The notes: generated by a model not told the origin, from the sequence alone. Counted from the first letter of the stretch, positions 1 through 4,931 are shown. The stretch is DNA of 5,137 nucleotides from Gammaproteobacteria bacterium (GCA_029879605.1 JAOUQA010000186.1:1-5137), one strand, 5' to 3'. Made by a program: numbers and translations.

Positions 1-1
1 T

Positions 2-508
2 TGTCAGGGTGCTGCTGTTAATCAGTATCTGTCAGCTTACCTGCCGTTTAAACAGATTGTTCACTGTGCTTCTGATGTGCTGGAAGGGCTGGAGAATGTT
101 GATATTGTATGTGTTGATGATATTCAACTTATTCAACATAAAAAAAACTGGCATGAACCTGTGTTTGATTTAATTAATCGTCTGCGTGCGGCAGGAAAGT
201 TTCTTTTATTTGCATCTACTTTACCGCCTAATGAGATGATTATTGAACTTGAGGATTTGCGTTCTCGCTTTAACTGGGGGCCAGTTATTAAAATCAGGCC
301 ATTAAATGATGAGCAAAAACGGCAGGCATTGCAATTGCGAGCGGAGTCCCGTGGATTTGAGTTGCCTGACAATGTGGCGAATTATATCTTAAATAATTTT
401 GAGCGAGATATGCCGGGATTGTTTGAAAAACTTGAGCAGCTGGATAAAGTATCACTCCAGCAACAGCGGCGATTGACCGTGCCATTTGTGAAACAGGTGT
501 TTGGGTAA
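2..508 (+). CDS. hda: DnaA regulatory inactivator Hda (partial, 5' end missing)
   Basis: Hda is a DnaA-paralogous AAA+ protein. With the DNA-loaded sliding clamp it stimulates ATP hydrolysis by DnaA, resetting the initiator after replication starts (RIDA). The reading frame is open from the window edge and 168 residues are visible. The family is about 230-250 residues, so the N-terminal clamp-binding motif and Walker A lie upstream. Visible motifs are a Walker B strand IVCVDDIQ (Asp codons at 116-121), the arginine-finger/box VII segment LRSRFNWG (second Arg at 266-268), and a sensor II helix ERDMPGLF (Arg at 404-406). The tail LTVPFVKQVF is typical of Hda. There is no DNA-binding domain IV after the AAA+ lid, which separates Hda from DnaA. 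The Walker B Asp-Asp is DnaA-like; from memory, E. coli Hda has Asp-Asn there. A CnoX-like gene follows after 37 bases on the same strand with no terminator between, so co-transcription is likely. Confidence 0.95.
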   Translation, partial: CQGAAVNQYLSAYLPFKQIVHCASDVLEGLENVDIVCVDDIQLIQHKKNWHEPVFDLINRLRAAGKFLLFASTLPPNEMIIELEDLRSRFNWGPVIKIRPLNDEQKRQALQLRAESRGFELPDNVANYILNNFERDMPGLFEKLEQLDKVSLQQQRRLTVPFVKQVFG

Positions 509-545
509 TGTTTTCAGAAATAAGATTTAGTGTTTTAGAGGATTA

Positions 546-1421
546 ATGATGAGTGATGATAAAGTTTATGTTTTTGAAGTAACAGAAAAGTCATTCAATT
601 CTGCGGTTGTTATAACATCTCATACTATACCAGTTGTAGTTGAATTTATGAACGTCTGGTCAGAACCCTGTATTCGTCTGGAAGAGTGTGTCCTCGATCT
701 GGTTAAAGAATTTTCCAGACAGTTTATTTTTGTAAAAGCAGATATTGATGAACAGCCAGGCCTGAAAGAAGAATATGGAATCAGGAATTCTCCAACACTG
801 AAGATTTTTCATAATGGAAATGTGGTTTATACAAAAGAAGGAGCGGTACAGGAAAATGAAATCCGAGATGTATTAAAAGGATTTGGTATTTATCGAAAAT
901 CAGATGAAATCCGAATGGATGCGAGGCAGAAACATATCAATGGGGAAACAGTTGAGGCGATTAATTTGTTGACCCAGGCAATTCAACAGGATCCGAAGAA
1001 TACTCGAGTTGCTATGGATATGGTGCAGATTTTTCTGGATATAAAGGAGCTTGCCCAGGCGAAAGATTTATTTAATAAGTTGCCTGATTCTGATAAGAGC
1101 AGTGAAATGGGCAAGTCATTAATTGGGCAAATTACATTTCTTGATCTGGCTGGAAAAACAGATGGCAAGGAAGCGCTTCAGCAAAAAATAGAGGTCAGTG
1201 TTGATGATTTTGATGCACATTTTGATCTTTCGGTATGCTTAGTGGCTGAGCATGATTATCAACTGGCAATGGATCATTTGTTCGCTATTCTTGAAAAACA
1301 GCCGGATTATAAAGATGGAGCGGCGCGGGAAATGATTATTAACCTAATTAATATGCTTGCCCCGAATGATCCTGAGCTCGCCCAGGATTTTCGACGTAGA
1401 CTGGGTAGTGTCCTGATCTGA
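546..1421 (+). CDS. cnoX: CnoX/YbbN-like thioredoxin-TPR co-chaperone
   Basis: The 291-residue product has an N-terminal thioredoxin fold (about residues 8-115) and a helical TPR-like C-terminal half (about 120-291). This matches the architecture and length of E. coli CnoX (YbbN), a cytoplasmic holdase that protects clients from over-oxidation and passes them to GroEL/ES and DnaK. In the thioredoxin domain, the motif after strand beta-3 is W38-S-E-P-C42. The first catalytic Cys of WCGPC is therefore Ser, so classical disulfide reductase activity is not expected. The cis-Pro loop (S82-P83-T84) is kept. A second Cys, which I recall at the D-C-D position of the E. coli protein, is Ile here (D66-I67-D68). 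C48 and C231 are the other cysteines. There are two tandem ATGs at 546 and 549; the Shine-Dalgarno AGAGGA (537-542) is better spaced from the second (6 versus 3 nt), so the true protein may start one residue later. The assignment rests on architecture and motif resemblance. Confidence 0.85.
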   Translation: MMSDDKVYVFEVTEKSFNSAVVITSHTIPVVVEFMNVWSEPCIRLEECVLDLVKEFSRQFIFVKADIDEQPGLKEEYGIRNSPTLKIFHNGNVVYTKEGAVQENEIRDVLKGFGIYRKSDEIRMDARQKHINGETVEAINLLTQAIQQDPKNTRVAMDMVQIFLDIKELAQAKDLFNKLPDSDKSSEMGKSLIGQITFLDLAGKTDGKEALQQKIEVSVDDFDAHFDLSVCLVAEHDYQLAMDHLFAILEKQPDYKDGAAREMIINLINMLAPNDPELAQDFRRRLGSVLI

Positions 1422-1424
1422 AAA

Positions 1425-1454
1425 AAAAGGCAGAACCAGTCGGTTCTGCCTTTT
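1425..1454. terminator. Bidirectional intrinsic terminator between cnoX and csp
   Basis: A perfect 13-bp stem (1425-1437 with 1442-1454) has a 4-nt loop (AGTC). Its GC-rich core GGCAGAACC/GGTTCTGCC is flanked by A's on the left and T's on the right, with extra A's at 1421-1424. It therefore reads as a rho-independent terminator on both strands. It lies 3 nt after the cnoX stop and 31 nt beyond the csp stop, so it can end both convergent transcripts. Confidence 0.93.
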
Positions 1455-1485
1455 CTCATTAAAGATTACAGTTAAGTTTAATGAA

Positions 1486-1692
1486 TTAAAGCGCAACTAT
1501 ATTTTGCGCCTGAGGACCTTTCTGGCCATCAGTTACTGTGAACTCAACTTTCTGTCCTTCTGTTAGTGTTTTGAAGCCGGAGCCTGTGATAGCACTGAAA
1601 TGTGCAAATACATCAGGACCAGATTCCTGTTCAATAAAGCCAAAGCCTTTAGATTCGTTGAACCATTTAACGGTTCCAGTAGTTGTAGACAT
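1486..1692 (-). CDS. CspA-family cold-shock protein
   Basis: This encodes a 68-residue single cold-shock domain that binds single-stranded RNA and DNA and melts RNA structure; cytoplasmic. Both RNA-binding motifs are intact: RNP1 K-G-F-G-F-I and RNP2 V-F-A-H-F. The opening T-G-T-V-K-W-F-N and the C-terminal G-P-Q-A-Q-N-I-V are also diagnostic. The frame is open seven codons further upstream to 1713, but I choose the ATG at 1690-1692. The protein then begins MSTTTGTVKWF like other family members, and AGGA (1700-1703) sits 7 nt before it. The gene has its own strong promoter (1842-1869) and a structured leader of about 140 nt, the layout of E. coli cspA, whose leader acts as an RNA thermosensor. 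Cold induction is therefore plausible, but several Csp paralogues are not cold-inducible and the paralogue letter cannot be assigned. Confidence 0.96.
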   Translation of the reverse strand: MSTTTGTVKWFNESKGFGFIEQESGPDVFAHFSAITGSGFKTLTEGQKVEFTVTDGQKGPQAQNIVAL

Positions 1693-1835
1693 AATTATTT
1701 CCTGTTTAATCAAAAGTAAAATAAGCCTGTTACAGGCCGTAAGGCTGAAATGTGTTGCTATAACTTATGAAAAACAGAACGAGGTACTACGGATGGAACA
1801 TCGAAATGGTGCATAAATTGAACAAACTTCAAGCA
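1693..1835 (-). promoter_or_regulatory. Long structured 5' leader of the csp mRNA
   Basis: From a start about 7 nt after the -10 (near 1835), the untranslated leader would be about 143 nt, close to the roughly 160 nt of E. coli cspA. There is a hairpin at the extreme 5' end (TTGAA/TTCAA, 1818-1832). Nearer the start codon is a cluster of competing short stems: GCCTG/CAGGC (1725-1737) against a longer pairing of AGCCT-TAC with GTA-AC-AGGCT in the same stretch (about 1724-1744). Alternative folding near the ribosome site fits a temperature-responsive leader, but that is inference. I found no confident match to the cspA cold box. Confidence 0.55.
1700..1703 (-). promoter_or_regulatory. Shine-Dalgarno deciding the csp start
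   Basis: On the - strand this reads AGGA, 7 nt before the ATG at 1690-1692. It lies downstream of the alternative in-frame start at 1713, which argues against the longer N-terminus. Confidence 0.75.
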
Positions 1836-1841
1836 TCGGGG

Positions 1842-1869
1842 ACTATATACTATTTTATATCCATGTCAA
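1842..1869 (-). promoter_or_regulatory. Sigma-70 promoter of csp
   Basis: On the - strand, a perfect -35 TTGACA (1864-1869) is separated by 16 nt of very AT-rich DNA from TATAGT (1842-1847), five of six matches to the consensus -10. Expected transcription start is near 1835. It is the strongest housekeeping-type promoter in the window and lies 58 nt beyond the stop of the upstream hemerythrin-like gene. Confidence 0.8.
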
Positions 1870-1927
1870 TACTTATCTACAGGTCTCGGCCTGGTGAGAA
1901 AGCTGTTTATTTATTGTGGTGGCCCGC

Positions 1928-2350
1928 TTAACTATTGAAGTGTTTTTCAACCAGTGGAAACACTTCTTCTAGTTCATAGCGTACTCGTTCACGAATAAGT
2001 TCAAAAATGGCATTGGACTCAGTGACAAAAGCCGGGTGATCCTTGTTTTCTTTTATAGAATGACACCAGAGTTTTACATAATGAGCAAAACGTTTTTTAA
2101 TTTCCCTGGCATTTTCGTGAAATGTCTTTGCGATATTACTGATGTCAGGATTGTGATGCCTGGCAAGCTCTGAATAAATAGTGTTTTCTTCAAATACCAG
2201 GTGCATCCAGACTTTTTCATTAAATCGTTCGACCAGTTCGCAGACAAAAGGATTGTTTGCCAGTGATTTTTCTTTTACCAGTGTTTCCAGTATCTGGATT
2301 AAATCGCTGATTTCCGTATTCTGTTTTTTGAGCTCGGTGAGTGTGTACAT
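1928..2350 (-). CDS. Hemerythrin-like (HHE) domain protein
   Basis: A 140-residue, almost wholly helical cytoplasmic protein that looks like a hemerythrin HHE-cation-binding four-helix bundle. Such proteins bind a di-iron centre and act in oxygen, nitric oxide or iron handling; the role of this one is unknown. Visible ligand-type residues are H50-L-V-F-E54 in helix 2 (the usual HxxxE), H78 and H90 in helix 3, and E126/E128/E129 with F131-P-L in the last helix, a region normally E-E-x-x-x-F-P-L. In helix 1 the position that usually holds His (L-K-x-x-H-x-E-I) reads L-K-K-Q-N11-T-E-I, so one expected iron ligand is Asn. The ATG at 2348-2350 has only a weak AAGA-like ribosome site. The gene follows the DUF2069 gene by 42 nt with no visible terminator, so it may be the last gene of the arsC-wrbA operon or have its own weak promoter in the AT-rich gap. 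Confidence 0.75.
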   Translation of the reverse strand: MYTLTELKKQNTEISDLIQILETLVKEKSLANNPFVCELVERFNEKVWMHLVFEENTIYSELARHHNPDISNIAKTFHENAREIKKRFAHYVKLWCHSIKENKDHPAFVTESNAIFELIRERVRYELEEVFPLVEKHFNS

Positions 2351-2392
2351 AGTTGTAATCTTTTAAATAAATAAGTGAATAAAATAAAGCGT

Positions 2393-2767
2393 TTATGTGT
2401 TTTCTGTTATTTCTGATTGTTTCATCTGTTGGCTGCTGAATCGCGCATAAAATACACAGCCTATAAAAAAACCAGTGCTGAGTAAGCTAACAATAATGCC
2501 AAAAATACGTGTTGTTTCTGCGCTGGCATACCAGATACCGACAATAAAATAAAATAGAGCCAGGTAAGCGGCCCAGGCATGGGTGTAGGATTTGCCATGT
2601 AATAACCCTCGCAGTGGAAACATTAATGGCCCAAGCTGGGTTAGCAGGATAAAGGATATAAACTGAGGTTCCAGTGGGACAAGCCAGAGATGCCAGCAAA
2701 AAATAAGTGTCATGAGGGCGAAATAACTGGTGAGTGTCAGCCAGCGGAATAGAGGAGTTTTATTCAT
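2393..2767 (-). CDS. DUF2069 family inner-membrane protein
   Basis: A 124-residue protein with four hydrophobic spans at about residues 10-30, 36-53, 63-81 and 88-109, and a polar C-terminal tail rich in Q, S and T. The loop P-L-R-G-L-L-H-G-K-S-Y-T between spans 2 and 3 and the aromatic third span fit the DUF2069 family, whose function is unknown. The frame is open upstream to 2824, but the start at 2767 is preferred: its ATG overlaps the wrbA stop as TAATG, and the longer version would add a polar, non-conserved 19-residue head inside wrbA. CAGG (2775-2778) lies about 7 nt upstream. The overlap implies translational coupling to WrbA. From memory, a DUF2069 gene also lies beside wrbA and an arsC-like gene near hda in Pseudomonas, so the grouping looks conserved. 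Confidence 0.85.
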   Translation of the reverse strand: MNKTPLFRWLTLTSYFALMTLIFCWHLWLVPLEPQFISFILLTQLGPLMFPLRGLLHGKSYTHAWAAYLALFYFIVGIWYASAETTRIFGIIVSLLSTGFFIGCVFYARFSSQQMKQSEITENT

Positions 2768-3360
2768 TAACGAGCCTGTAAGTGTTTGGCCATGAATGCA
2801 ACTCGTTTGCCCAGTGCAAGACAAAGTGATTTTTCATCATCGGTGAATATGTTCATGTTTTCATTACTCAATCGGCTGGCACCATAAGGTGATCCGCCAC
2901 TCTGTGTTTGTAATAAAGCCTGTTCACTAAAGGGTAAACCAACTAATACCATGCCATGGTGTAACAGGGGTAACATCATGGATAATAAAGTAGATTCCTG
3001 ACCACCATGCATGCTGGAGGAGGATGTAAATACAGCGGCCGGTTTATTGATAAGTTTGCCACTCATCCACAGGCTACTGGTTGAATCAATAAAATGTTTC
3101 ATTGATGCAGCCATATTACCAAAGTAAGTTGGGCTGCCCAGTATCAGTCCGGCACACTGTTTTAGGTCATCCAGTGTGGCGTAGGGGGCACCTGATTCAG
3201 GTATCGTATCCTCGGTAGCTTCGCAGACAGGTGATACAGCTGGTACGGTGCGTAAGCGTGCCTGTATGCCATCAACCTGTTCAACACCATGGGCGATAGT
3301 CTGAGCCATTTCAGCAGTGTTACCTCCCTGGCTATAATACAGGATTAGAATTTCTGTCAT
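2767..3360 (-). CDS. wrbA: WrbA-type NAD(P)H:quinone oxidoreductase (flavodoxin fold)
   Basis: The product is a 197-residue flavodoxin-like protein, the usual WrbA length. WrbA enzymes are tetrameric, bind FMN and reduce quinones by two electrons using NAD(P)H, which avoids semiquinone formation during oxidative stress; cytosolic. The FMN-phosphate loop is Y9-S-Q-G-G-N-T15 after the first strand ILILYY. The second flavin loop is S76-P-T-Y-F-G-N82. The third WrbA element is T112-S-S-S-S-M-H-G-G-Q-E-S-T124, and G-G-S-P-Y-G-A-S (155-162) is the family's late active-site segment. The ATG at 3358-3360 directly abuts the TAA of the arsC-like gene; GGAG at 3370-3373, inside that gene, is spaced 9 nt. 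The stop overlaps the next start. The gene is thus the middle of a tight three-gene operon. It could be a WrbA-family paralogue rather than the strict E. coli orthologue. Confidence 0.93.
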   Translation of the reverse strand: MTEILILYYSQGGNTAEMAQTIAHGVEQVDGIQARLRTVPAVSPVCEATEDTIPESGAPYATLDDLKQCAGLILGSPTYFGNMAASMKHFIDSTSSLWMSGKLINKPAAVFTSSSSMHGGQESTLLSMMLPLLHHGMVLVGLPFSEQALLQTQSGGSPYGASRLSNENMNIFTDDEKSLCLALGKRVAFMAKHLQAR

Positions 3361-3714
3361 TTACAATATCTCCAGTACATCTTCAGGTGGGCGTCCCAGT
3401 GCTGCTTTGTTATTGTTAATAACGATGGGGCGTTCAATCAGTTTAGGGTTGTTGACCATGGCGCTTATGAGTTGTTGACGGCTTAAGGATGGGTCATCAA
3501 GCTTATTAAGTTTGTATTCGGGTTCTTTGGTACGCATTAATTCCCTGGGTTCAAGGCCAAGCATGTTCAGTATTTTATCAAGTTCATTTTGTGTGGGGGG
3601 CGTTTGTAAATAGTCAATTATATCCAGTTCAATGTCCCTCGATTGTAATAATTCCAGGGTCTGGCGAGATTTTGAACAGCGGGGATTATGTAATATGGTT
3701 ATAGTCTCTGGCAT
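3361..3714 (-). CDS. ArsC-family thioredoxin-fold protein (YfgD-like)
   Basis: A 117-residue protein of the glutaredoxin-coupled ArsC family. It has the catalytic Cys in H9-N-P-R-C13-S-K-S-R and the three arginines that in plasmid R773 ArsC bind the oxyanion: R61 in E-L-M-R-T-K-E, R95 in I-E-R-P-I-V, and R108 in G-R-P-P-E. The short length with no C-terminal extension, and the phrases H-N-P-R-C-S-K-S-R and N-P-K-L-I-E-R-P-I-V, match E. coli YfgD, which sits beside hda, better than the roughly 140-residue resistance enzymes. Arsenate reduction is chemically possible, but no arsB, arsR or acr3 is present, so a general redox role is as likely. It is the first gene of the operon with wrbA and the DUF2069 gene. 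The ATG at 3712-3714 is preceded by AGGT (3722-3725) at 7 nt, and a candidate promoter lies at 3751-3779. Confidence 0.9.
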   Translation of the reverse strand: MPETITILHNPRCSKSRQTLELLQSRDIELDIIDYLQTPPTQNELDKILNMLGLEPRELMRTKEPEYKLNKLDDPSLSRQQLISAMVNNPKLIERPIVINNNKAALGRPPEDVLEIL

Positions 3715-3744
3715 GTTAGATACCTGTCTCTGGGGTCAAATGAG

Positions 3745-3778
3745 TTACCAAGGATACTCTAATATGCGGATTTGGTAA
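3745..3778. repeat. 7-bp inverted repeat TTACCAA-N20-TTGGTAA
   Basis: The arms at 3745-3751 and 3772-3778 are perfect reverse complements. The right arm covers the predicted -35 and the left arm touches the -10 of the candidate arsC promoter. If the start lies near 3744, neither arm would be transcribed, so this would be a DNA-level site, such as paired half-sites for a repressor, rather than an RNA stem. Chance occurrence is possible. Confidence 0.4.
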
Positions 3779-3779
3779 A
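3751..3779 (-). promoter_or_regulatory. Candidate promoter of the arsC-wrbA-DUF2069 operon
   Basis: On the - strand, TTTACC (3774-3779) and TATCCT (3751-3756) each match four of six consensus bases and are spaced 17 nt apart. The predicted start near 3744 gives a leader of about 30 nt. Two inverted repeats lie on and beside it. The assignment is weak because no better candidate was found, not because the match is strong. Confidence 0.35.
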
Positions 3780-3781
3780 AG

Positions 3782-3795
3782 ATGACCTGTGTCAT
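3782..3795. repeat. Palindrome ATGAC-N4-GTCAT in the divergent control region
   Basis: Perfect 5-bp arms (3782-3786 and 3791-3795) flank CTGT. The site lies just upstream of the candidate arsC -35 and about 38 bp upstream of the LysM -35, a place typical of an activator or shared regulator site. No known regulator consensus was matched with confidence. Confidence 0.4.
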
Positions 3796-3832
3796 AAAAA
3801 TAACTTAATTTACAAGGAAATACGGAATAACC

Positions 3833-3861
3833 TTGACACTATGCAGGTGGGTTGCTACTTT
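3833..3861 (+). promoter_or_regulatory. Sigma-70 promoter of the LysM lipoprotein gene
   Basis: A perfect TTGACA (3833-3838) is followed after 17 nt by TACTTT (3856-3861), a weak -10 (three of six) strengthened by an extended-minus-10 TGC at 3853-3855. The start would fall near 3868, giving a leader of about 50 nt. Confidence 0.6.
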
Positions 3862-3919
3862 TTATAAGGATCGAATTATTTCTAATAAATTAAACAAATA
3901 AGTCTTTGGAGACCATGCT

Positions 3920-4360
3920 ATGAAAACTGAATTATGGGCCAAGCCTGTTATCATACTTTTGATGTCATTAGGCCTGGCCGTTGGCTGTGCAACCACTGAA
4001 GAAACTGCCGAAGAAGCGCCAGTGGATCAGCAGGAAGAGCAGCAGACAGCGCAAGCGGATACATCTGCAAGTGATGCGAACCAGAGTGGGTCAGACAGCT
4101 ATCAGGTTACAAATGGGGATAATTTGTGGGATATTTCTGCAAAAGGCGATATCTATGCCAATCCTTACCAGTGGCCATTGATTTACAAAGCTAATCGTAG
4201 CCAGATCAAAGATGCAGATCTGATTTATCCAGGTCAGACGTTTGATATTGATCGTAATGCCTCTTCATCAGATGTAGATGCGGCTATTCAACATGCTAAA
4301 ACACGTGGTGCCTGGTCACTGGGTGTGGTTGAAGGTTCTGATTCTTCTTACCTGAACTAA
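3920..4360 (+). CDS. LysM-domain outer-membrane lipoprotein
   Basis: A 146-residue lipoprotein. A charged start (K2, K8), a hydrophobic stretch (about 9-21) and the lipobox A-V-G-C23 mark signal peptidase II cleavage. Ala after the Cys, not Asp, predicts sorting to the outer membrane. Residues 25-60 form an acidic, Q/E/T/S-rich disordered linker. A single LysM domain follows at about 61-110 (Y-Q-V-T-N-G-D-N-L-W-D-I-S through I-Y-P-G-Q-T-F-D-I), a fold that binds the glycan backbone of peptidoglycan. The C-terminal tail (111-146) has a short helix and no catalytic domain. The likely role is tethering envelope to murein; no enzymatic activity is suggested. The start is supported by GGAGA (3908-3912) at 7 nt, with its own promoter upstream and a strong terminator just after, so it is probably monocistronic. 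An ATG at 3915 is out of frame. Confidence 0.88.
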   Translation: MKTELWAKPVIILLMSLGLAVGCATTEETAEEAPVDQQEEQQTAQADTSASDANQSGSDSYQVTNGDNLWDISAKGDIYANPYQWPLIYKANRSQIKDADLIYPGQTFDIDRNASSSDVDAAIQHAKTRGAWSLGVVEGSDSSYLN

Positions 4361-4382
4361 CACGAGAAAGTATCAGTTGAGC

Positions 4383-4411
4383 AAAAAGGCCCGGTTTACC
4401 GGGCCTTTTTT
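4383..4411. terminator. Bidirectional intrinsic terminator between the LysM gene and hsp20
   Basis: A perfect 12-bp stem (4383-4394 with 4399-4410) has loop TTTA, a core of GGCCCGG/CCGGGCC, five A's on the left arm and six T's at 4406-4411. It works on paper in both directions and serves the convergent LysM gene (stop at 4360) and hsp20 gene (stop at 4426). Confidence 0.94.
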
Positions 4412-4425
4412 AATGCGGCTCGTTA

Positions 4426-4863
4426 TTAATTAACAGTGATTCTCCGTGCTTTAGCGATTTCCTTCTTGGGAATGGTCACAGTTAACACGCCATGTTTGTT
4501 ACTGGCTTCGATGCCATCTGCATCAACGCCTTCAGGCATGGTAAAGCGGCGATAAAAGATGCCGTGTTCACGTTCTATGCGTTTATAGCCTTCCCGCTCG
4601 GTTTTCTTTTCACTGTCCCGTTCACCCCTGATAGAGAGAATGCCATTTTCCATATGGATTTCGATATCTTTGGGATCAATGCCGGGAATATCTGCGATTA
4701 ATAAATAGCAGTGATCTTCCTCTTTAATATCCACCGCAGGTGCCCAGTCACTGGTAACGACATCACCTTCATTTTCGGCTTTGACTGGATAGCCATGTAA
4801 TTGATTGATTTCTTGCTGGAGCTGATCAAACAGACTCCATGGATTGTAACGTCTAAGACTCAT
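4426..4863 (-). CDS. Small heat shock protein, Hsp20/alpha-crystallin family
   Basis: A 145-residue ATP-independent holdase that forms oligomers and keeps unfolding proteins soluble for DnaK/ClpB refolding; cytoplasmic. The N-terminal arm begins M-S-L-R-R-Y-N-P-W-S-L-F, and the alpha-crystallin domain runs from about W40-A-P-A-V-D to P132. Signature parts are A-D-I-P-G-I-D-P-K-D-I-E-I, G-I-L-S-I-R-G-E-R, a charged loop (84-100), the dimerisation-strand region G-I-F-Y-R-R-F-T-M-P, and G125-V-L-T-V-T-I-P-K. The C-terminal I142-T-V144 is the I-x-I/V motif that docks on a neighbouring dimer. The first-strand start resembles the Hsp20 proteins common outside enterobacteria more than IbpA/IbpB, so no symbol is given. 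The ATG at 4861-4863 has a strong AAAGGAGA (4872-4879) at 8 nt. A sigma-32-type promoter (4903-4931) gives a short leader, so heat induction is expected. Confidence 0.95.
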   Translation of the reverse strand: MSLRRYNPWSLFDQLQQEINQLHGYPVKAENEGDVVTSDWAPAVDIKEEDHCYLLIADIPGIDPKDIEIHMENGILSIRGERDSEKKTEREGYKRIEREHGIFYRRFTMPEGVDADGIEASNKHGVLTVTIPKKEIAKARRITVN

Positions 4864-4902
4864 GATGATTGTCTCCTTTGAAAGTTGAATGACTTTGTAA
4901 AA

Positions 4903-4931
4903 TAAATAGGGCTGAAAATGTATTTTTCAAG
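4903..4931 (-). promoter_or_regulatory. Sigma-32 heat-shock promoter of hsp20
   Basis: On the - strand, CTTGAAA (4925-4931) is followed after 13 nt by CCCTATTTA (4903-4911). The sigma-32 consensus is CTTGAAA-N11-16-CCCCATnTA, so the -35 is exact and the -10 differs by a single base. The start would be near 4896, giving a leader of about 33 nt. I saw no CIRCE repeat, which argues for sigma-32 rather than HrcA control. Confidence 0.88.

Noticed and set aside
133..485. Open frames on the - strand inside hda
   Set aside because: They are antisense to a well-conserved AAA+ sequence and show no family resemblance or ribosome site.
1693..1713. N-terminal extension of the cold-shock protein (MIKQEII)
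   Set aside because: It would contain the Shine-Dalgarno of the real start and is absent from the usual family N-terminus.
1538..1816. A 92-codon open frame on the + strand, antisense to csp and its leader
   Set aside because: It covers the clear cold-shock gene and its promoter-side leader, has no recognisable domain, and its composition looks like a reverse-frame shadow.
2768..2824. N-terminal extension of the DUF2069 protein
   Set aside because: The added residues lie inside wrbA and are polar; the TAATG overlap and the membrane-protein start favour 2767.
3361..3714. Arsenic resistance operon
   Set aside because: Only an ArsC-fold protein is present; no ArsR, ArsB/Acr3 or ArsA is visible, and the protein looks YfgD-like.
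4492..4701. Open frame on the + strand inside hsp20
   Set aside because: It is antisense to the conserved alpha-crystallin domain and has no independent support.
4864..4896. RNA thermometer in the hsp20 leader
   Set aside because: The leader is short, and I could not find a stem that convincingly hides the AAAGGAGA; the sigma-32 promoter already explains heat control.
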